Assembly (NCBI GenBank): GCA_018402565.1 | Contig: JAGYIQ010000019.1 | Span: 1-35,064, forward strand | Source of the DNA: Pirellulaceae bacterium | GTDB lineage: Bacteria; Planctomycetota; Planctomycetia; Pirellulales; Pirellulaceae | Direction: 5' to 3' | Length of the DNA stretch: 35,064 nt | In this document: piece after piece, positions 34,311 through 35,064 of the stretch | How the letters are laid out: the number at the start of each line of letters is the position of its first letter | How positions within the stretch are numbered: position 1 is the stretch's first letter | The notes under the pieces: generated by a model | Database searches by the model: none | Seen by the model: the letters and a program-made list of their open reading frames with translations, nothing else | What the model was told of the DNA's origin: nothing | Translations under genes and position numbers: made by a program

Positions 34311-34482
34311 CGCCCCGCCCCTGCGTCATGTAGATCGCCTTGCTGTCCGCCGCGCAGGACGGGCGGTGCATGCCCTTGACGATCTTGCTCAGACGGTTGA
34401 CCTCGATCGGCATGTAGAGCCCGATCCACTCGTGGCCGCACTCTCCGCAGCGGACCCATTGCGGCTTGCGTGTCTCAGACAT
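34303..34482 (-). CDS. Small zinc-finger protein
   Basis: Intact from ATG 34482: MSETRKPQWVRCGECGHEWI, GLYMPIEVNRLSKIVKGMHR, PSCAADSKAIYMTQGRGDE. RCGECGH gives one C-x-x-C; the later PSC has one Cys only, where phage homologues usually have a second C-x-x-C, so either zinc binding is incomplete or a base error altered it. About 59 residues. Small proteins of this form are common in phage early regions. ATG lies inside the end of the upstream gene. Confidence 0.7.
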   Translation of the reverse strand: MSETRKPQWVRCGECGHEWIGLYMPIEVNRLSKIVKGMHRPSCAADSKAIYMTQGRGDE

Positions 34483-34710
34483 TCCGCCACATAGTTCTCT
34501 GATCCGATCCTTCCAGCGCCTCGCGCGCGACGGCCCGGATAGCGGTTGATAATTCCCGACGCCGATCGAGCGTCGGGAGGTTGATCGCGTGCTTGGCAGC
34601 GCTGGTGATGAACGCATCCCGGCAGGCCTTGCCATAGGCCGCGCGGGTCTTGCTGTCCGGGCAGGTAGACCTCACCATCCCGATCGGGTCACTGGCTGCC
34701 AAGGCTTCAT
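34475..34710 (-). CDS. Small hypothetical protein
   Basis: ATG 34710 overlaps the previous stop (ATGA). MKPWQPV then, after a shift, DPIGMVRSTCPDSKTRAAYG, KACRDAFITSAAKHAINLPT, LDRRRELSTAIRAVAREALE, GSDQRTMWRNV. About 78 residues, helical, basic. No family recognised. Confidence 0.55.
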
Positions 34711-34927
34711 TTGCGCGACTTCTTGGCGATGTAGGTAAACCTTCCATCGACTTTGCGCTGGTAAGAAAGCACTGGCCACCATCAGCCGCCGCGAGGGCGT
34801 CAGCCTTGTGAACACCCGCAGCATACTGGCCGATGTGATAGACGATCTCGTCGCCCGGCTCTGCCTTCATCAGCGCCTGCATGAACATGCGCTGCGCTCT
34901 TTCATTGGTAATGTCGATCTGTGCCAT
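34707..34927 (-). CDS. Small hypothetical protein after ssb
   Basis: ATG 34927 overlaps the ssb stop (TGATG). AQIDITNERAQRMFMQALMK, AEPGDEIVYHIGQYAAGVHK, ADALAAADGG and, after one shift, LSYQRKVDGRFTYIAKKSRK with TGA 34707. About 72 residues. The end (Q-R-K-V-D-G-x-F-x-Y-I-A-x-K) recurs in small phage proteins. No function known. Confidence 0.6.
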
Positions 34928-35064
34928 CAGAACGGTATTTCATCATCTACGTCGCCGCGCGGGCCGGGGTTTGGCAGTCGCCATAAGCATCCTCCTGCCC
35001 TTTTGCAGCACCGCCACCACCACCAGACGCGCCGTCGAGCGCCAGTCATCTTGCTGTCGAAGCC
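34927..35064 (-). CDS. ssb: Single-stranded DNA-binding protein, C-terminal part
   Basis: Continues the gene cut by the left edge: the last codons there (STEIVLS) join GFDSKM here in the same frame. After one shift follow a glycine-rich linker (DGASGGGGGAAKGQ) and, after another, the acidic tip DVDDEIPF with its stop. DDEIPF is the protein-interaction tip of bacterial SSBs, so the C-terminus is securely identified. Whole protein about 148 residues, normal for SSB. The TGA overlaps the ATG of the next leftward gene. Confidence 0.92.
   Translation of the reverse strand, partial: GFDSKMTGARRRVWWWWRCCKRAGGCLWRLPNPGPRGDVDDEIPF

Noticed and set aside
1..35064. Degenerate prophage
   Set aside because: No integrase, att site or host flank is visible, the ends join into a circle, and the shifts fall evenly in all genes while gene junctions stay intact.

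Overview
This window looks like the complete circular genome of a tailed phage. The first 308 bases and the last 138 bases are the two halves of one leftward ssb gene. Joined end to start they read through without a break and finish in the acidic tip typical of SSB, so the ends are an arbitrary cut in a circle of about 35 kb. The virion genes are those of a P22-type podovirus and follow the P22 order: small terminase, large terminase, portal, scaffold, coat, gp4-like, gp10-like, ejection proteins, tailspike. A GapR/DUF2312 protein, a GTA-type three-helix holin and a DUF1376 replication protein point to an alphaproteobacterial host. No integrase, DNA polymerase or RNA polymerase is visible.

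The genome has two opposed transcription units that diverge near 2.5 kb. Rightward (2.6-6.7 kb) lie small early genes and a recombination set: an ERF annealing protein, an HNH endonuclease, a coiled-coil protein, NinB, a GapR-like nucleoid protein and a Ref-like HNH nuclease. Leftward, beginning at a helix-turn-helix repressor (2.49 kb), come a DUF1064 nuclease, a DUF1376 replication protein and ssb. Across the window ends the same strand continues through small early genes, a second HTH protein and an HD phosphohydrolase (33-35 kb), then DNA packaging and head genes (32.9-24.4 kb), connector and neck (24-19 kb), a lytic transglycosylase, an acetyltransferase and three ejection proteins (18.7-13.2 kb), a duplicated tailspike module (13.1-10 kb), and lysis and small basic genes (9.9-6.75 kb). 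The two units converge at about 6.7 kb.

Most genes are broken by one-base shifts, usually an apparent missing base. Family similarity continues in the next frame, the shifts affect essential and accessory genes alike, and the short overlaps between genes are kept. This fits uncorrected sequencing or assembly error better than a decaying prophage. Coordinates therefore span from the likely start to the likely stop, ignoring internal shifts. All family names come from recognising motifs by eye; no database was searched.

Points that deserve attention are: a perfect 10-bp inverted repeat inside the DUF1376 gene, a possible origin; a divergent control region whose repressor promoter would give a leaderless transcript and overlaps a palindromic operator candidate; a roughly 715-residue polyvalent-type protein between the two terminase genes; an acetyltransferase among the ejection genes; and a tailspike cassette with duplicated adaptor and C-terminal segments.
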